This document shows positions 63,284 to 64,000 of a DNA stretch of 64,000 bases, in pieces. Location of the stretch: NCBI GenBank assembly GCA_041395725.1, contig JAWKZW010000001.1:930001-994000 (forward strand), in the 5' to 3' direction. The stretch comes from Gammaproteobacteria bacterium. GTDB lineage: Bacteria > Pseudomonadota > Gammaproteobacteria > Pseudomonadales > Pseudohongiellaceae. The position numbers were made by a program, and so were the translations under genes. Below the pieces are notes generated by a model. The model ran no database searches. It had not been told where the DNA came from and saw only the letters and a list, made by a program, of their open reading frames with translations. Numbering within the stretch: position 1 is the first letter of the stretch; each line of letters starts with the position of its first letter.

Positions 63284-64000
63284 CCCCGATAACGGGAAAA
63301 TCCGCCAGGTGAAAGAACAGTTCCACCCCGTGGTGCAGAGGATCAACCAGCAACACGCTGCAGACCAGCAATCCAAGCGCGCAGAGCACTGAACTGTGTG
63401 GCGCACTGCGGGCGGCCGGACTCAATAATATTCTGATACGTCGTTCGATTTCAGCGCCGGTAAATGCCGAACTGACCGTGGCGCCATAATAATCAAACTG
63501 GCTCGGTGCAAGGCGTTGAACTTTCAGCAGGGTAGTTGCCACCGCCAGGTTATCGCTGCCCCCGGCTGCGGCCAGATCGCAGGCTGATTCCGTGAAAACA
63601 TGTAAGTCCGCATACAGTTTCTTACCAAGCCCTGGAGGCAGAACAAGCAGAAACAATCGGGCCAGCAACAGGCGTGCATTATCCAGCCGGCGCACATGCT
63701 CACGCTCATGGGCGAGAATGATCGTCACATCCGTCTCACTGCACCGATTGAGAAGTCCACTGGTCAGAAAAATATGGTTCTTCCACCAGCCGAGCGTAAA
63801 CACCAGCGGATTTTCATCGTCAATCAACCAATAGTGTTTTCCAGGCCTGCCCATCGCTTTCAATTGGCCTGCCAGGCGATGCCCGACGCTGACGTGGAAT
63901 CTGAATCGCGCAGCCAGCAACAGTAGAACCGCAGCCAATACTGCCAGACCGATGCCGGCCAACCACGGTGACTCAACCAGCGGAGCGTGCGCCTGACAGT
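63261..64000 (-). CDS. M56/BlaR1-like metallopeptidase (partial, runs off right edge)
   Basis: The minus-strand frame is open from 64000 to the stop at 63261, so the N-terminus is outside the window. It has a hydrophobic helix (LAGIGLAVLAAVLLLLAARF), PLVFTLGWWKNHIFLTSGLL (typical M56 pre-motif), the zinc site H-E-R-E-H followed by VRRLDNARLLLARLF, and TESACDLAAAGG as the third ligand region. A later helix is GLLVCSVLLVDPL. Like the protein at 25353, it resembles BlaR1 but carries no TonB domain in the visible C-terminus. A BlaI-type partner may lie outside. Confidence 0.82.
   Translation of the reverse strand, partial: CQAHAPLVESPWLAGIGLAVLAAVLLLLAARFRFHVSVGHRLAGQLKAMGRPGKHYWLIDDENPLVFTLGWWKNHIFLTSGLLNRCSETDVTIILAHEREHVRRLDNARLLLARLFLLVLPPGLGKKLYADLHVFTESACDLAAAGGSDNLAVATTLLKVQRLAPSQFDYYGATVSSAFTGAEIERRIRILLSPAARSAPHSSVLCALGLLVCSVLLVDPLHHGVELFFHLADFPVIGARTGGTG

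Overview
The window looks like chromosomal DNA of a free-living, probably aquatic gammaproteobacterium. Supporting this are the zapA / 6S RNA / fau neighbourhood, a pepP-ubiH pair, LexA boxes of the Escherichia coli type, a CRP homologue with the E. coli-type recognition helix, and a TtpC-ExbB-ExbD-TonB system of the Vibrio TonB2 type. Most of the window is moderately GC-rich. A stretch from about 38.4 to 47.5 kb is clearly more AT-rich and may have been acquired separately. No tRNA, rRNA, CRISPR array, intact insertion sequence or prophage was seen.

Layout. 0-8.8 kb: edge of a membrane zinc-ribbon protein, RlmI, a large DUF748 envelope protein, a decayed ClsC-type phospholipase D gene next to a REP-like repeat pair, an ABC exporter and an exported methyltransferase-like protein. 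9.3-15.8 kb: a small protein with its own terminator, an operon of RND/MMPL exporter + LolA-like protein + DUF1302 barrel, a CRP-type regulator and a membrane protein. 16-22 kb: surface-glycan island (FkbM and TylF methyltransferases, another methyltransferase, capsule Kdo-transferase-like protein, flippase, glycosyltransferase). 22-33 kb: UbiI-like hydroxylase, MaoC protein, DUF1499 lipoprotein, a BlaI / M56-TonB / TonB regulatory cassette, UbiH, PepP, a TIGR02449 protein, ZapA, 6S RNA, 5-formyl-THF cyclo-ligase and a 30-residue membrane peptide too short for normal gene calling. 32.8-38.4 kb: SOS operon imuA-imuB with a LexA box, a CigR-like lipoprotein, a VOC protein, a phytanoyl-CoA dioxygenase-family protein and a probably frameshifted small secreted protein. 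38.4-47.5 kb: AT-rich block with a LysE exporter and a complete DUF3450-TtpC-ExbB-ExbD-TonB-TPR-TPR operon, plus a secreted protein with a TonB-box-like motif. 47.6-56.6 kb: dnaE2 (opposite strand) with a perfect LexA box, then a thioesterase + MMPL::LolA-like fusion + DUF1302-like barrel operon. 56.7-64 kb: a DUF5916 barrel, a serine beta-lactamase-fold hydrolase, a retropepsin-like protease, a secreted repeat protein, a DUF2490 barrel and an M56 peptidase cut by the right edge.

The most interesting system is the pair of RND/MMPL - LolA-like - DUF1302 modules. The first encodes the three proteins separately. The second fuses the exporter and the LolA-like carrier into one polypeptide and couples it translationally to an acyl-CoA thioesterase-like enzyme. 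This suggests an inner-to-outer-membrane lipid export route. Other points of note are the SOS mutasome split over about 12 kb with extra low-complexity insertions in DnaE2, the M56-TonB fusion behind a BlaI promoter with two operator-like palindromes, and three separate TonB-domain proteins in one window.
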